Assembly: GCF_003263355.1 (NCBI RefSeq)
Contig: NZ_JHUK01000003.1
Coordinates: forward strand, 46,478-110,477
Origin: Candidatus Phytoplasma oryzae
GTDB taxonomy: Bacteria; Bacillota_I; Bacilli_A; Acholeplasmatales; Acholeplasmataceae
Length of the DNA stretch: 64,000 bases
Reading direction: 5' to 3'
Positions 27,895 to 40,100 of this stretch are shown piece by piece. Each line of letters begins with the position of its first letter. The stretch's first letter is position 1. The notes beneath the pieces were generated by a model. That model was not told the DNA's origin and did no database searches. It saw nothing but the letters and a program-made list of their open reading frames with translations. The translations under genes were made by a program, and so were the position numbers.

Positions 27895-29103
27895 TTATTT
27901 AATAATCTTTAAAACAACTCCAGCACCAATAGTCTTCCCGCCTTCACGAACAGAAAATTTAGTTTCTTCTTCAATTGCTATTGATTGAATCAACTTTACC
28001 TTTATATGTACTAAATCACCAGGCATTGCTATTTCCTTTTTGATATTATCCTTTGGATCTATTATTTCTTCAATTTTTCCAGTCACATCAGTAGTTCTCA
28101 CATAAAACTGAGGTCTATAATTAGTACATATAGCAGTTTTACGACCACCTTCATTCGATTTAAGAAGATAAATTTTTGCTAAAAATTGAGAATATGATTT
28201 AATTGAATTCGGAGCACAAATAACTTGACCACGTTCAATATCATCACGATTAATACCACGTAATAAAACCCCCACATTTTCACCTGCCATAGCATTATCT
28301 AAATTTTTTCTAAACATTTCAATACTAGTAACAACAGATTCTTGAACTTTGTCTTTTAAACCAACTATTTCAACTTTATCACCAGTATTAATTTGACCAC
28401 GTTCAACACGTCCTGTAGCTATTGTTCCTCTTCCTGTAATTACAAAAACATCTTCTATAGGCATTAAAAAAGGTTTATTCATTATTCTTACAGGATCTTT
28501 AACATAACTATCTAAATAATCAATTAATTCTCCTGTTTTATTGAAATAATGTTCATCTCCCTCTAAAGATTTTAGAGCTGAACCTCTGATAATAGGAACA
28601 TTTTCATGATCAAAACCATGTTTTTTCAACAAATCTTTCAACTCTAATTCTATTATTTCTATAAGCTCTGGTTCGACATCTGAAATATCACATTTATTTA
28701 AAAAAATTAATAATTGTGGAATTCCTACTTGCTTAGCTAATAAAACATGTTCTGATGTTTGTGGCATAATACCATCTTTTGCTGAAACAACTAAAATAGC
28801 TGCATCCATTTGAGCAGCGCCTGTAATCATATTTTTAATATAATCAGCATGTCCAGGACAATCTACATGAGCATAATGTCTTTTTAAAGTTTGATATTCA
28901 ATATGAGCTGTATTAATTGTAATCCCACGTTCTTTTTCCTCAGGTGTTCCATCTATTTCATCATATTTTTTATTCTGAGCTAAACCTTTTAAAGATAAAA
29001 AATGAGTAATTGCAGATGTTAAAGTAGTTTTACCATGATCTACATGACCAATAGTACCTACATTTACATGAACTTTATCTCTTATAAATTTTTCATTAGC
29101 CAT
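27895..29103 (-). CDS. tuf: Elongation factor Tu
   Basis: GTPase that delivers aminoacyl-tRNA to the ribosome. G1 GHVDHGKT at 19-26, G3 DCPGH near 81, G4 NKCD near 136, and the conserved effector region [13 protein letters not shown]. 402 aa. Domain 2/3 motifs [13 protein letters not shown] and the final GAGVVLKII are intact. Strong AAGGAGGC lies before the ATG. Last gene of the rpsL-rpsG-fusA-tuf (str) operon, ending at the shared terminator. Confidence 0.98.
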   Translation of the reverse strand: MANEKFIRDKVHVNVGTIGHVDHGKTTLTSAITHFLSLKGLAQNKKYDEIDGTPEEKERGITINTAHIEYQTLKRHYAHVDCPGHADYIKNMITGAAQMDAAILVVSAKDGIMPQTSEHVLLAKQVGIPQLLIFLNKCDISDVEPELIEIIELELKDLLKKHGFDHENVPIIRGSALKSLEGDEHYFNKTGELIDYLDSYVKDPVRIMNKPFLMPIEDVFVITGRGTIATGRVERGQINTGDKVEIVGLKDKVQESVVTSIEMFRKNLDNAMAGENVGVLLRGINRDDIERGQVICAPNSIKSYSQFLAKIYLLKSNEGGRKTAICTNYRPQFYVRTTDVTGKIEEIIDPKDNIKKEIAMPGDLVHIKVKLIQSIAIEEETKFSVREGGKTIGAGVVLKIIK

Positions 29104-29156
29104 TTTAAGCCTCCTTTTTTATATAGAAAAATTTTTTTAAATAAAAATAAATATTA

Positions 29157-31256
29157 TTATTCAACTATATTACTGATTTCTTTATTAATATTTCTTTCTT
29201 TAATTATATTCTCAGTAATATTTTTAGGAGTTTTTTCGTATCTATGCAATTGCATAGTAAAACTAGCTCTTCCTTGGCTATTAGAACGTAAACTTGTAGC
29301 ATATCCAAACATTTCAGATAAAGGTACTAAAGCTTGAATAGAAACAGCATTATTCCCTCTATTTTCTTGTTTTTCTAATCTTCCTCTTCTAGAAGTTAAA
29401 TCTCCGATAACATTTCCTAAATATTCATCAGGTGTTATAACCTCTACTTTCATTATAGGTTCTAAAATTGCTAAAACATTTTTTTTACCAGTTTCGGTTA
29501 AAGCTCTAGAAGTAGCAACTTTAAAAGCAATTTCAGACGAATCTACATCATGATAAGAACCATCAAACAAAGTAGCTTTCATATCAATTAAAGGATAACC
29601 AGCTAAAACACCTCTATGTAGAGATTCTTCTAAACCTTTCTTCACGGCTGTAACATATTCTTTAGGAATAATACCGCCTACAATTTTATCAATAAATTCA
29701 AAACCCTTTCCTTCATTAGGTTCGAAAAGAATTTTAACATGACCATATTGGCCTCGACCGCCAGACTGACGTATATATTTACTTTCTATTTCCACTGATT
29801 TAATAAAAGTTTCTCTATAAGAAACTTGTGGTTTTGCTACATTAGCTTGTATTGAAAACTCTTTTCTTAAACGATCCATAATAATTTCAAGATGTAATTC
29901 ACCCATACCAGCAATAATAGTTTGTCCTGTCTCATGATTAATATAAACTCTAAAAGTTGGATCTTCTTCTGCTAGTTTACTTAAAGCTAAAGAAATTTTA
30001 TCTTGATCATTTTTAGTTTTAGGTTCCACAGCAATTTCTATTACTGGATCCGGAAAATTCATTGATTCTAAAATTATAAAATTATTATCTAAAGTTAAAG
30101 TATCCCCTGTAGTTGTATTTTTCAATCCTACTACAGCTACAATATCTCCAGTATATGCTTCTTTAATTTCCTCTCTTGTATTAGCATGCATTTGTAACAA
30201 ACGTGCAATACGTTCTTTAACTTTTTTAGATGTATTTTGGACATAAGATCCTAATTGAAGATAACCAGAATATATTCTTAAAAAAGTTAAACGACCAACA
30301 AAAGGATCTGTCATAATTTTGAAAGCTAAAGCAACAAAAGGTTCTTCATCAGAAGCTTTAACAACTATTGGATTTTCATCAGAATCAAATCCAACTAAAG
30401 CAGGAACATCGATAGGAGAAGGAAGATAATCAATTATAGAATCTAAAATCTTTAAAACTCCTTTATTTTTAAAAGAAGAACCACATAAAATAGGGAAAAA
30501 ATTAATACTTAAAGTAGCTTTTCTAATTACTTTTTTTAAAATATCAGAATTTATAAATTTATTCTCTATAAAAAGATTCATTAAATTATCATCAAAATCC
30601 GATAATACTTCAATTAATTCTTCTCTTTTTAAAATAACCAAATCTTTTAAATTATTAGGAATATCTATAACTTTACCTGTTTCATTAGGAGAACCATCAT
30701 ATTCAAAAGCTGTCATTTCGACTAAATCAATAATACCCCTAAAATTATTTTCTTGTCCTATCGGCCATTGAATAGCAGCTACTTTAATTCCTAATCTTTC
30801 TTTTAAAGTATTAATAGCATATTCAAAATTAGCTCCTATTTTATCCATTTTATTAACAAATATAATTCTTGGTACTTTATATTCAGTAGCTTGACGCCAA
30901 ACTGTTTCTGTTTGAGATTCTACTCCAGCTTGAGCATCAATAATAGCAATTGCTCCATCTAAAACTCTTAAAGAACGAGAAACTTCTACTGTAAAATCAA
31001 CATGTCCAGGAGTATCAATAATTTGAATTTGATGTTTTTTCCAAAAAACTTTTGTAGCTGCAGAAGTTATTGTTATACCTCTTTTTTTTTCTTGTTCCAT
31101 CCAATCCATTTGAGAAGCTCCATCGTGAGTTTCTCCTATCTTATGAATTTTTCCAGCATGAAACAAAATTCTTTCTGTTGTGGTTGTTTTACCAGCATCT
31201 ATATGAGCCATAATGCCAATATTTCGTGTTTTTTCTAAACTAAATTGACGTCCCAT
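29157..31256 (-). CDS. fusA: Elongation factor G
   Basis: GTPase that drives translocation. G1 AHIDAGKTT at 17-25, G3 DTPGHVDF near 88, G4 NKMDK near 142; later the domain [14 protein letters not shown] loop (about 500-512) and [13 protein letters not shown]. 699 aa, standard. Between rpsG and tuf. Confidence 0.98.
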   Translation of the reverse strand: MGRQFSLEKTRNIGIMAHIDAGKTTTTERILFHAGKIHKIGETHDGASQMDWMEQEKKRGITITSAATKVFWKKHQIQIIDTPGHVDFTVEVSRSLRVLDGAIAIIDAQAGVESQTETVWRQATEYKVPRIIFVNKMDKIGANFEYAINTLKERLGIKVAAIQWPIGQENNFRGIIDLVEMTAFEYDGSPNETGKVIDIPNNLKDLVILKREELIEVLSDFDDNLMNLFIENKFINSDILKKVIRKATLSINFFPILCGSSFKNKGVLKILDSIIDYLPSPIDVPALVGFDSDENPIVVKASDEEPFVALAFKIMTDPFVGRLTFLRIYSGYLQLGSYVQNTSKKVKERIARLLQMHANTREEIKEAYTGDIVAVVGLKNTTTGDTLTLDNNFIILESMNFPDPVIEIAVEPKTKNDQDKISLALSKLAEEDPTFRVYINHETGQTIIAGMGELHLEIIMDRLRKEFSIQANVAKPQVSYRETFIKSVEIESKYIRQSGGRGQYGHVKILFEPNEGKGFEFIDKIVGGIIPKEYVTAVKKGLEESLHRGVLAGYPLIDMKATLFDGSYHDVDSSEIAFKVATSRALTETGKKNVLAILEPIMKVEVITPDEYLGNVIGDLTSRRGRLEKQENRGNNAVSIQALVPLSEMFGYATSLRSNSQGRASFTMQLHRYEKTPKNITENIIKERNINKEISNIVE

Positions 31257-31300
31257 ATTGTGGTCTCTCCCTTATATTTTTAATTTTCGTTATATCTAAA

Positions 31301-31771
31301 TCACCAACGATGATGAGCGAAAGCTTTATTAGCTTCAGCCATTCGATAAGTATCTTCTTTTTTTTTTATAGTAGATCCTATACCATTTGAAGCATCAATA
31401 ATTTCTTTAGCTAATTTTTCTTCCATACTATTTTCATTACGTTTTTGAGCATATTGTATCAACCATCTTAATCCTAAAGATTGACGTCTTTCTGGACGAA
31501 CTTCTGAAGGAACTTGATAAGTTTGGCTACCTATAGTACGCGTACGTACTTCTAAAATAGGCATAACATTTGCTAAAGCTTGATTAAAAACATCTATAGA
31601 TTCTTTTTTAGTAATTTTTTTTATTTTATCTAAAGCTTTATATAAAATATTTTGAGCAATACTTTTTTTACCATCTTTCATGATAGTATTAATTATTTTA
31701 GTTACTAACTTAGAATTATAAATTGGATCAGGAGAGATATCTCTTTTATAAATACGTTTCTTACGAGACAT
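31301..31771 (-). CDS. rpsG: 30S ribosomal protein S7
   Basis: Primary 16S rRNA-binding protein that nucleates the head. [30 protein letters not shown] N-terminal segment, [30 protein letters not shown] and the terminal [15 protein letters not shown] are conserved. 156 aa. In the str operon between rpsL and fusA. Confidence 0.98.
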   Translation of the reverse strand: MSRKKRIYKRDISPDPIYNSKLVTKIINTIMKDGKKSIAQNILYKALDKIKKITKKESIDVFNQALANVMPILEVRTRTIGSQTYQVPSEVRPERRQSLGLRWLIQYAQKRNENSMEEKLAKEIIDASNGIGSTIKKKEDTYRMAEANKAFAHHRW

Positions 31772-31829
31772 AGTTTAATTCACTTTCTTTTTTAATATTT
31801 TTTTATTTATTTTAAACTTTATTTGAACT

Positions 31830-32255
31830 TTATTTTTTTTCTTTTGTAACTGTTTTTTTAGCACCATACTTTGAACGAGCTTGTTGTCTATTATTAACTC
31901 CTGTTGTATCTAAACTCCCTCTTATAATATGATATCTAACACCTGGTAAATCTTTAACTCTGCCACCACGAACTAAAACTACACTATGTTCTTGCAAAGA
32001 ATGACCAACTCCTGGAATATAAGCAGTAACCTCATTTCCGTTACTTAAACGAACTCTAGCTACTTTTCTCAAAGCCGAATTAGGTTTTTTCGGAGTTAAA
32101 GTTAAAACTTTAATACAAACTCCTGATTTTTGTGGAGAATTATAATATATATTTTTCTTCTTTAAACTATTAAAACTATATCTTAAAGATGGAGATTTAA
32201 CTTTATAAGTTTTTGATACTCTTTTTTTTCTGATTAATTGGGAAATAGTCGGCAT
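31830..32255 (-). CDS. rpsL: 30S ribosomal protein S12
   Basis: Decoding-centre protein. From ATG 32255 it starts [12 protein letters not shown], the invariant N-terminus, with AAAGG about 9 nt upstream; an in-frame ATG at 32327 would add 24 residues across the promoter and is rejected. The decoding-site [15 protein letters not shown] and [29 protein letters not shown] are intact. The usual K42 and K87 sites for streptomycin resistance read as lysine here. 141 aa. First gene of the str operon. Confidence 0.97.
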   Translation of the reverse strand: MPTISQLIRKKRVSKTYKVKSPSLRYSFNSLKKKNIYYNSPQKSGVCIKVLTLTPKKPNSALRKVARVRLSNGNEVTAYIPGVGHSLQEHSVVLVRGGRVKDLPGVRYHIIRGSLDTTGVNNRQQARSKYGAKKTVTKEKK

Positions 32256-32298
32256 TTTCTTTAACCTTTCTTTTTTTTTAGAAAAAATTAGATAATTA

Positions 32299-32327
32299 AT
32301 TATATCTTTTTTTTCAAAAAAAATCAA
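32299..32327 (-). promoter_or_regulatory. Promoter of the str operon (rpsL-rpsG-fusA-tuf)
   Basis: TTGATT and TATAAT on the minus strand with exactly 17 nt between. The -35 lies at the end of the rpoC terminator hairpin and the spacer is made of its T run, so the two signals overlap. The leader to rpsL would be about 37 nt. Confidence 0.7.
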
Positions 32328-32379
32328 TATTGTTTATTTTTAATTTATTTATCTATTTAAATAATAAATTAAACAATAT
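32316..32379 (-). terminator. rpoC terminator
   Basis: Arms ATATTGTTTA and TAAACAATAT (10 bp, extendable through A/T pairs) straddle the rpoC stop codon; a run of eight Ts follows on the minus strand. The structure separates the rpoBC unit from the str operon. Confidence 0.6.
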
Positions 32380-35300
32380 CTTCATTTTTATCTTTATATA
32401 TTGTTATTTTATTATCTATTTTCGGATATTTAAAAGATAAAGTTTCTAAGATACCTGTACCTGCAGGAATAAGACCTCCTACAATAACATTTTCTTTTAA
32501 ACCATATAAATAATCTGTTTGTCCTTTGATAGCAGCATCAATTAAAATTTTAGTTGTTTCTTGAAAAGAAGCAGCAGATAATAAAGAATCACTTTTTAAA
32601 GAAGCTCTTGTTATTCCTAATAAAATAGGACGTCCTACAGCAAGATTTTTATTATTTTGAATCATTTCCATATTAGCATGTTTAAAATCTTTGAAAGATA
32701 CTTCTAAACCTGGCAATAAGTTGGTATCTCCTTCAAAAATAACTAAAACTTGTTTAAACATTTGACGAATAATAATTTCAATATGCTTATCACTAATAGT
32801 AACACTTTGAGATTGATAAACTTTTTGTACTTCTTCTAAAATATATTTTTGTGTTTCTTCGACATTAGTCACTCTTAATAATTCTCTTAATTCTATAGAA
32901 CCATTTGTTAATTTTTGACCCGCTTTAATATACATATTTTTGCTTACTAATATTTCAGAATTAAAAAGAGCATTATAAATAAATTCTGTTTTTTGATCAG
33001 AATCTGAAATAATTTTAATTTCATAAAAATTAGAATTAATATTTTTAATATCTTTAACAAAACCACTACATTCACTAATTATTGCTTTTCCTTTAGGTTT
33101 TCTAGCTTCAAATAATTCTTGAATTCTTGGTAATCCTTGAGTAATATCAGAAACAGCTAAAACACCGCCAGTATGAAAAGTTCTCATAGTTAATTGAGTG
33201 CCGGGTTCACCAATAGATTGAGCTGCTATAACACCAACAGCTTCTCCTATTTCAACAATTTTATTTGTAGCTAAATTCAAACCATAACATTTAGAACAAA
33301 TACCATGTTCACAATTACAATTTAAAATATTTCTTATTTTAACTTTTTTAATATTTAATTTAACTATTTTATCAATAATTTCCTTAGTAATTAGTTCATT
33401 TTTGTTTAAAATAATTTCTTTATTTTTAGAATTAATAATATTTTCTGCCGAAAAACGACCAAAAATACGTTGAGATAATGAAATAATTTCTTTTTCATCT
33501 CTGTTCATAGGTTCTATAAAAATACCTTTATCTGAACCACAATCTTCTTTCATAATTATATTATCTTGAGCAACATCTACTAATCTACGTGTTAAATAAC
33601 CTGATTCTGCTGTTTTTAAAGCCGTATCGGTAGAAACTTTTCTAGCTCCATGTGTAGAAATAAAAAATTCAGATACAGTAAGACCTTCTTTAAAAGAACT
33701 TTTTACCGGAATTTCTAAAATTTCTCCTTTAGGACTATTCATTAAACCCCTCATACCAGATAATTGAGAAAAATTGGAAGCATTACCACGAGCACCACTG
33801 TCACTTATCATAAACAAATGATTATTAGATTTAAATTCTTTCATTAAACCTTCTTGAATCTTATCACGAACATTTTTCCATTCTTGAATAACTAAATTCT
33901 TTTTTTCAGAAATAGTTAATAAACCATGATCATACCATTTTTCTATTTTTAATATTTTGTTTTCTACTTCTGTTAGTAATTCTTTTTTTTTTGAGTAAAC
34001 ATTAATATCAGAATGAGAAATAGTAATACCTGCTATAGTTGAATATTTAAATCCTAAATCTTTAATATTATCTAACATTCTTGAAGTTTCTGTAATATTA
34101 CTTTTTTTAAAAACATAATCAATAATCATAGATAAAAATTTCTTTTTAAAAGGTTGTGTAATATTAATATTAGGTAAAATATCTTTTGGATTTACGTTTT
34201 TAGGTACAAAATAAAGATCAGGAGTTTTTATTTCTAAATTATATATTGTTGGTTCTTGTATATAATTAAAATTAGATGGTAAAATTTCATTAAAAATCAA
34301 CTTGCCTAATGTAGTAACTAAATATTTTTCTTTTTGTTCTTCAGTAAAACAAGAATCAATATTAGAAGCTTTCACTAAAATTCTTGTATGAATTTCAATT
34401 TCTTTATTATAAAATGATAACTCAGCTTCTTTTAAATCACAGAATATTTTACCTTCATTTCTATGTTTATACTCTTCTGCCTTTTTATAATTGATGATAT
34501 TTTGATAATCTTGCGATATAAAATATTTACTTTTTTCCATAGTTAAATAATAATTCCCTAAAACCATATCTTGTGAAGGAGATAAAACAGGACTACCATT
34601 TTTAGGATCTAAAATATTATTAGAAACTAACATCAATAAACGTGCTTCAGCTTGTGATTCAATAGATAATGGTAAATAAACAGCCATTTGATCACCATCA
34701 AAATCAGCATTAAAAGCTGGAGTGACTAAAGGATGTAATCTAATAGCTTTTCCATCTATTAATTTTGGTTCAAAAGCTTGTATCCCTAGACGATGCAATG
34801 TAGGAGCTCTATTTAATAAAACAGGATGTTCTTTAACTACATCTTCTAAAATACTTAAAACATATTCATTCATTTGTTCATATAAAATAGTAGCATTCTT
34901 TCTATCGATACCCTTAACTTCTTGTAATTTATTTAAAATAAAAGGTTTAAATAAAATTAATGCCATTTGTCTAGGTATACCACATTGATGAATTTTTAAA
35001 TCTGGTCCTACTATAATTACAGAACGAGCAGAATAATCAACTCTTTTTCCTAAAAGATTCTGTCTAAAACGACCTTGTTTACCTCTTAACATTTCAGATA
35101 AAGACTTTAAATTTTTATTTCTTTCTATATTAGTACTATTTTTTTTATTGGTTTTAACATTGTCAAATAGAGCATCAACAGCTTCTTGTAACATTCTTTT
35201 TTCATTTTTTATAATTAATCTAGGAGCTTTTTGTTTAATTTGTTTTTTCAAACGATTATTACGATTTAAAATTCTTCTGTATAAATCATTAATATCAGTA

Positions 35301-36475
35301 GTAGCAAAACGTCCACCATCCAAAGGAACTATAGGCCTTAAATCAGCTGGTAATACAGGAATAACCTCCATAACCATCCATTCAGGTTTATTATCTGAAT
35401 TATTAAAAGATTCAATTATCTCTAATCTTTTAATAATATTATCTCTTTTTTGTTTAGAAACTTTTGGTAAAAAAAACCTTAATTCTTGAATTATTTCAGT
35501 TAAATTTAATTCTTCTAACATTTTTTTAATAGCTTCTGCTCCGCTTAAAGCAATGAAACTATTACCATAATGTTCTAAATAGTGGCCATATTGAATTTCG
35601 CTTATTATTTGATTCTTTTCTAAATTAGTTTTACCTGGATAAAACACAATATAGGAGGCATAATAAACTATTTCAGATAATTCTTTAGCTTTTATACCTA
35701 ATAAAATAGCTAATCTACTAGGTGAACTATTCAAATACCAAGTATGTACTATAGGAGCAGCTAATTCGATATGCCCCATTCTTTCTCTTCTAACTTTTTG
35801 TTCTGTAATTTCCACTCCACATTTAGAACAAATTTGACCTTTTCTCAAAGTTACTTTTTTAGTACAAAAACATTGTAAATCTTTTATAGGTCCAAAAATT
35901 TTTGGACAAAAAAGACCTCCCATTTCTGGTTTAGCAGTACGATAATTAATAGTTTCATAATTAACTATTTCACCATAAGACCATTGTCTTATTTCATGTG
36001 GAGAAGCTAAACGAATTTTAAAATATTCATATTCGCGACTACCATATTCTTTATTTTTTTTATTTTTTATTAAAAAATCTTTTTTTACTAAATTTTCTTT
36101 AATAATGAATAATTGATTATGATTATATAAAGTAAAAATATTATTAATTTCTTCCAAAAAAATTTTATTTTCTTTTAATATTTCTAATAACAAAATGTTA
36201 TTAGCTTCTAATAAAGAACGTAAATTAATAATTTTGTTTTTTTGTAAAATATTTATTAAATTTGCTGATAAATCCAAATTTTTTAAATCAGAAGGTAAAA
36301 AAAATTTTTTCAAAACAAAAATAATTTCATATATAATTTCTTGTCCTAATAAATACTTTAAATTTGATAAACTATAAGAATTAAAATCTATTAAATAATT
36401 AATACCAATAGATTTTAATCCTTCTAATATTTTTGGAGATGAAAAAAAGTCTTCAATTTTTATATTTAAATTCAT
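32369..36475 (-). CDS. rpoC: RNA polymerase beta' subunit with N-terminal extension
   Basis: Catalytic subunit of RNA polymerase. The active-site NADFDGD lies at residues 589-595, the N-terminal zinc ribbon as QCFC...CSKC near 200-220, and the second cysteine cluster NCNCEHGICSKC near 1055. The canonical start of beta' (YFKIRLASPHEIRQWSYGE) is only reached at residue 151, so there is an extra N-terminal segment of about 140 aa. Total 1368 aa against about 1200 in Bacillus. That segment contains two helical repeats resembling alpha-CTD: about 12-58 and 64-117. AAGGAG lies 15 nt before ATG 36475. Separated from rpoB by 708 nt, unusual for rpoBC. Confidence 0.97.
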   Translation of the reverse strand: MNLNIKIEDFFSSPKILEGLKSIGINYLIDFNSYSLSNLKYLLGQEIIYEIIFVLKKFFLPSDLKNLDLSANLINILQKNKIINLRSLLEANNILLLEILKENKIFLEEINNIFTLYNHNQLFIIKENLVKKDFLIKNKKNKEYGSREYEYFKIRLASPHEIRQWSYGEIVNYETINYRTAKPEMGGLFCPKIFGPIKDLQCFCTKKVTLRKGQICSKCGVEITEQKVRRERMGHIELAAPIVHTWYLNSSPSRLAILLGIKAKELSEIVYYASYIVFYPGKTNLEKNQIISEIQYGHYLEHYGNSFIALSGAEAIKKMLEELNLTEIIQELRFFLPKVSKQKRDNIIKRLEIIESFNNSDNKPEWMVMEVIPVLPADLRPIVPLDGGRFATTDINDLYRRILNRNNRLKKQIKQKAPRLIIKNEKRMLQEAVDALFDNVKTNKKNSTNIERNKNLKSLSEMLRGKQGRFRQNLLGKRVDYSARSVIIVGPDLKIHQCGIPRQMALILFKPFILNKLQEVKGIDRKNATILYEQMNEYVLSILEDVVKEHPVLLNRAPTLHRLGIQAFEPKLIDGKAIRLHPLVTPAFNADFDGDQMAVYLPLSIESQAEARLLMLVSNNILDPKNGSPVLSPSQDMVLGNYYLTMEKSKYFISQDYQNIINYKKAEEYKHRNEGKIFCDLKEAELSFYNKEIEIHTRILVKASNIDSCFTEEQKEKYLVTTLGKLIFNEILPSNFNYIQEPTIYNLEIKTPDLYFVPKNVNPKDILPNINITQPFKKKFLSMIIDYVFKKSNITETSRMLDNIKDLGFKYSTIAGITISHSDINVYSKKKELLTEVENKILKIEKWYDHGLLTISEKKNLVIQEWKNVRDKIQEGLMKEFKSNNHLFMISDSGARGNASNFSQLSGMRGLMNSPKGEILEIPVKSSFKEGLTVSEFFISTHGARKVSTDTALKTAESGYLTRRLVDVAQDNIIMKEDCGSDKGIFIEPMNRDEKEIISLSQRIFGRFSAENIINSKNKEIILNKNELITKEIIDKIVKLNIKKVKIRNILNCNCEHGICSKCYGLNLATNKIVEIGEAVGVIAAQSIGEPGTQLTMRTFHTGGVLAVSDITQGLPRIQELFEARKPKGKAIISECSGFVKDIKNINSNFYEIKIISDSDQKTEFIYNALFNSEILVSKNMYIKAGQKLTNGSIELRELLRVTNVEETQKYILEEVQKVYQSQSVTISDKHIEIIIRQMFKQVLVIFEGDTNLLPGLEVSFKDFKHANMEMIQNNKNLAVGRPILLGITRASLKSDSLLSAASFQETTKILIDAAIKGQTDYLYGLKENVIVGGLIPAGTGILETLSFKYPKIDNKITIYKDKNEDIV

Positions 36476-37183
36476 AATTAAAATTATTTACTCCTTATTA
36501 TTCATAAAAATAAAATTTTTTTTACCTTTAAAGAAAGATTTATTCATATAAGTTCTGAAAAAATTTTCTCACTATTATTGATCTAAATTAAAAATAAGTT
36601 ATATTAAATCTAAAATTTATGTTTAAAATAATATAAAGAAAGAATTTAATTTATTATAAATAATAATGTTTGATAAATACTTGTATAGTATTTTTTTTTG
36701 AATATAAAAAAGAATTTTTTACGAAAAAATATTTATTTCAAAAAATATTAGATAAAAAATTCTGGAAAATATTTTAATTTAAATTTTTTTACTTATTTGA
36801 TTTAAAAATAATTTATTATTAAAATATTATTTAAAATAATTAAATTTAATAAATTAATTTTGTTAATCAGATATATTACTTAATTTAAATATCTTATTTA
36901 TTCTTCCTTTAATAATTATTAGGTAAACAAAATTATTCTATTTTAATTAGTTATAATTATATTTTTTTTGTAAGAAAGAAAAATGAAGACTTATTTATAG
37001 TAATAATGACATATTTTTTTATAGATAATAATAATATAATATCTATTTTATAAAAAAATAAGTATTAAAATTAATAATTTTATTAACATTATTTATGAAT
37101 AATAAATCTTTATTCTTATTATTTATATTTAAATTTTGTTAAGTTTAAGTTAAAAATTATTAGTTAATTTTAAAAATTAATAA
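36476..37183 (-). other. 708-nt gap between rpoB and rpoC
   Basis: No ORF, tRNA or strong hairpin is evident; the stretch is close to pure A/T. rpoB and rpoC are usually adjacent, so this gap implies either a very long intercistronic mRNA or an rpoC promoter of its own, which I could not single out from the AT background. Confidence 0.6.
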
Positions 37184-40100
37184 TCAATTTTCTTTTTTAC
37201 TTACTAAAGAATAATGAACTTTATTTTCTTTAGTATCTGACTTAATTAATTCTACATGAAGACCTAAAGATTGTAATTCTTTAGCAAAAACTCTAAAACT
37301 TTCAGGAATAGACGGTTTCGGCAAAGGTAAACCATTCACAATAGCATTATAAGTCTTATTACGACCAATTATATCATCGCTTTTAACAGTTAAAAGTTCT
37401 TGTAAAGTATGGGCAGCACCATAACCATATAAACTCCAAACTTCCATCTCGCCTGTTCTTTGACCACCAGGACCACTATGACCTTGACCACGAGTAGCTT
37501 GATTAGTAATCAAAGTATAAGGGCCAACATTTCTAGCATGCAATTTATCATCTACCATATGAGATAATTTAATCATATATATCACTCCTATAGAAACCGG
37601 ATGATCATATTGTTCACCTGTTCTACCATCATACAAAATACTTTTTCCATCTAAAGGTAAATTAGCCTCTTTTAAAATATCATTCAAATCTTCGTTATTA
37701 ACTCCATCAAATACAGGAGTAGCAATTTTTATACCTATTTTTTTAGCTGCAATACCTAAATGCATTTCTAAAATTTGTCCAATATTCATTCTACTCGGAA
37801 CACCTAAAGGATTTAACATAATATCAATTATAGTGCCATCAGCCATATAAGGTAAATCTTCTTGTGGTAAAATACGAGAAATAACTCCTTTATTACCATG
37901 TCTCCCTGCTATTTTATCCCCTTCTTTTATTTTTCTTTTTTTAGCAATATAAACTCTAACACTTTCATTAATACCAGGAGTTGCTAAAATATCACCGTTT
38001 TTAACAGAAAAATATTCAACATTTTGAACAATACCACTTTCTCCAAAAGGAACTCTTAAAGAACTGTCTTTATAATCACGTGCTTTTTCACCAATAATAG
38101 TTTGAATTAATTTTTCATGTGGAGTAGGTTCAAAAATTCCTTGTGGCACAATCTTTCCTACTAAAATATCCCCTTCCTTAACTTCTGAACCAGGAATAAT
38201 AATACCTCTATGATCTAAATTTTTAATAGCTTCTGCACTCACATTCGGAACTTGTCTTGTAATTTCTTCCTTACCAGCACCTTTTTTTAATTCTCTTGTG
38301 TTAATTTCATATTTATTAATATGAATAGAAGTGTATGCATCATTTTGTACTAATTTTTCTGACATAATAATAGCATCTTCGTAATTATATCCATGCCAAG
38401 TCATGAAAGCAACAGTTAAATTTCTACCTAAAGATAATTCTCCATTAGAAGTAGCAGGACCATCAGCGATAATATCACCTTTTTTTACAAATTCTTTTTT
38501 TAATACAATAGGTTTATGTAAAAGAAGAGTATTTTGGTTAGATTTCAGAAAATTAGTTAATTCATAAATCCGTTCATAACCATTTTCTTCTTCAATAATT
38601 ATTTTTTGAGCATCAACATAAGATACAATACCATCTTGTTCTGCTATGACTAAACAACCAGAATCTTTAGCTATTCTGTGTTCTACTCCTGTACCTACTA
38701 CAGGAGCTTCAGGAATTAAAAGAGGAAGTGCTTGACGTTGCATATTAGTCCCCATTAATGCTCTAGAAGCGTCATTATGTTCTAAAAAAGGAATAGAAGA
38801 AGTAGCGATTGATACTATTTGTTTTGGAGAAACATCAATATAATCTAACTTATCTATATTAAATAATCCTGTTTCTCCGTTTTTTCTAGCAATAACTTTA
38901 TTTTCCAAAAAAATATTATTTTTATCCAAAATAGAATCAGCAGAAGCAATAATTTTTTCTTCTTCTTGAGAAGAGGTTAAATATTCAAATTCATTTAAAA
39001 CTTTAGTAATGCCATTTATTTGTTTAACTTTTAAAAATGGAGTTTTAATAAAACCATATTTATCTACTTGTGCATAAGTCGCTAAAGAAGAAATTAAACC
39101 AATGGAAGGACCTTCTGGAGTTTCTATTGGGCATAATCTTCCATAATAAGAATTATGTACATCTCTCACTTCTACCCCAGCTCTATCACGATCAATACCT
39201 CCATTACCTAAAGCAGAAATTCTTCTTTTTTGAGTTAATTCAGCTAAAGGATTAACTTGATCCATAAAATGAGATAAACGAGAACTTCCGAAAAAAGTTT
39301 TAATTACTACAGATAAAGAAGAAAAATTAACCAAACCACCAGGAGTTATAGAATCAAATTTACTAATAGTCATTCTGTCTTTAATATTTTTTTCCGCTCT
39401 TATTAAACCTATACGAAATTGATTTTTCAATAATTCCCCTACTAATCTTAATCTTCTATTACCTAAATAATCAATATCATCAATTTTGCCAATATTTTGA
39501 TAAAGATTTAGAAAATAACTAATACTAGCGATAATATCTGATAAAACAATATTTTCTTTATTCTCATTTTGATTGTTACCAATTACTTTAATAAAAATCT
39601 TATTTTCTTTTTCATCCAAAAAATAAACATCTAAAACTTCATTTAAAATTTTTTTTTGTTCATAATGTTGATTATTTTTATTATTTTTTTGATTTGTAAA
39701 ATATCGAATTATTCTTTCTTCTATATTATCTTTATTTTTATCAATAATTTTTATAGTTTCATCATTAAATAAAGAATCTTTTTCTATTAATATTTCACCT
39801 GTTTTAAGATCAAAAATATTTTCTTTAACATAAACATTTTTATCTTTATCATCATTTTTGATATAAGTCAGAACAAAGTTATTATCTAAATTTATTTTAC
39901 TTTCCAAATTAGTATCTGAATTAATAAATTCTATTTTAAATAAATCACGTTTATTTTTTAGTTCATCAATAATATTCTTAGTTAAAAAAGTATCTTTAGG
40001 AAATAAAATCTTTTTAGTAGTTTTATCTACTAAATCTTGTGCTAAAAAAGTATTTTCAACTCTTTCTAAAACATCAAGTTTTTTATTTAATTTATATCTC

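Noticed and set aside
32256..32327. A longer rpsL starting at 32327
   Set aside because: It would add 24 residues not found in S12 and place the coding region over the operon promoter.
35148..35489. A 113-codon plus-strand open frame
   Set aside because: It is antisense to a conserved part of rpoC.
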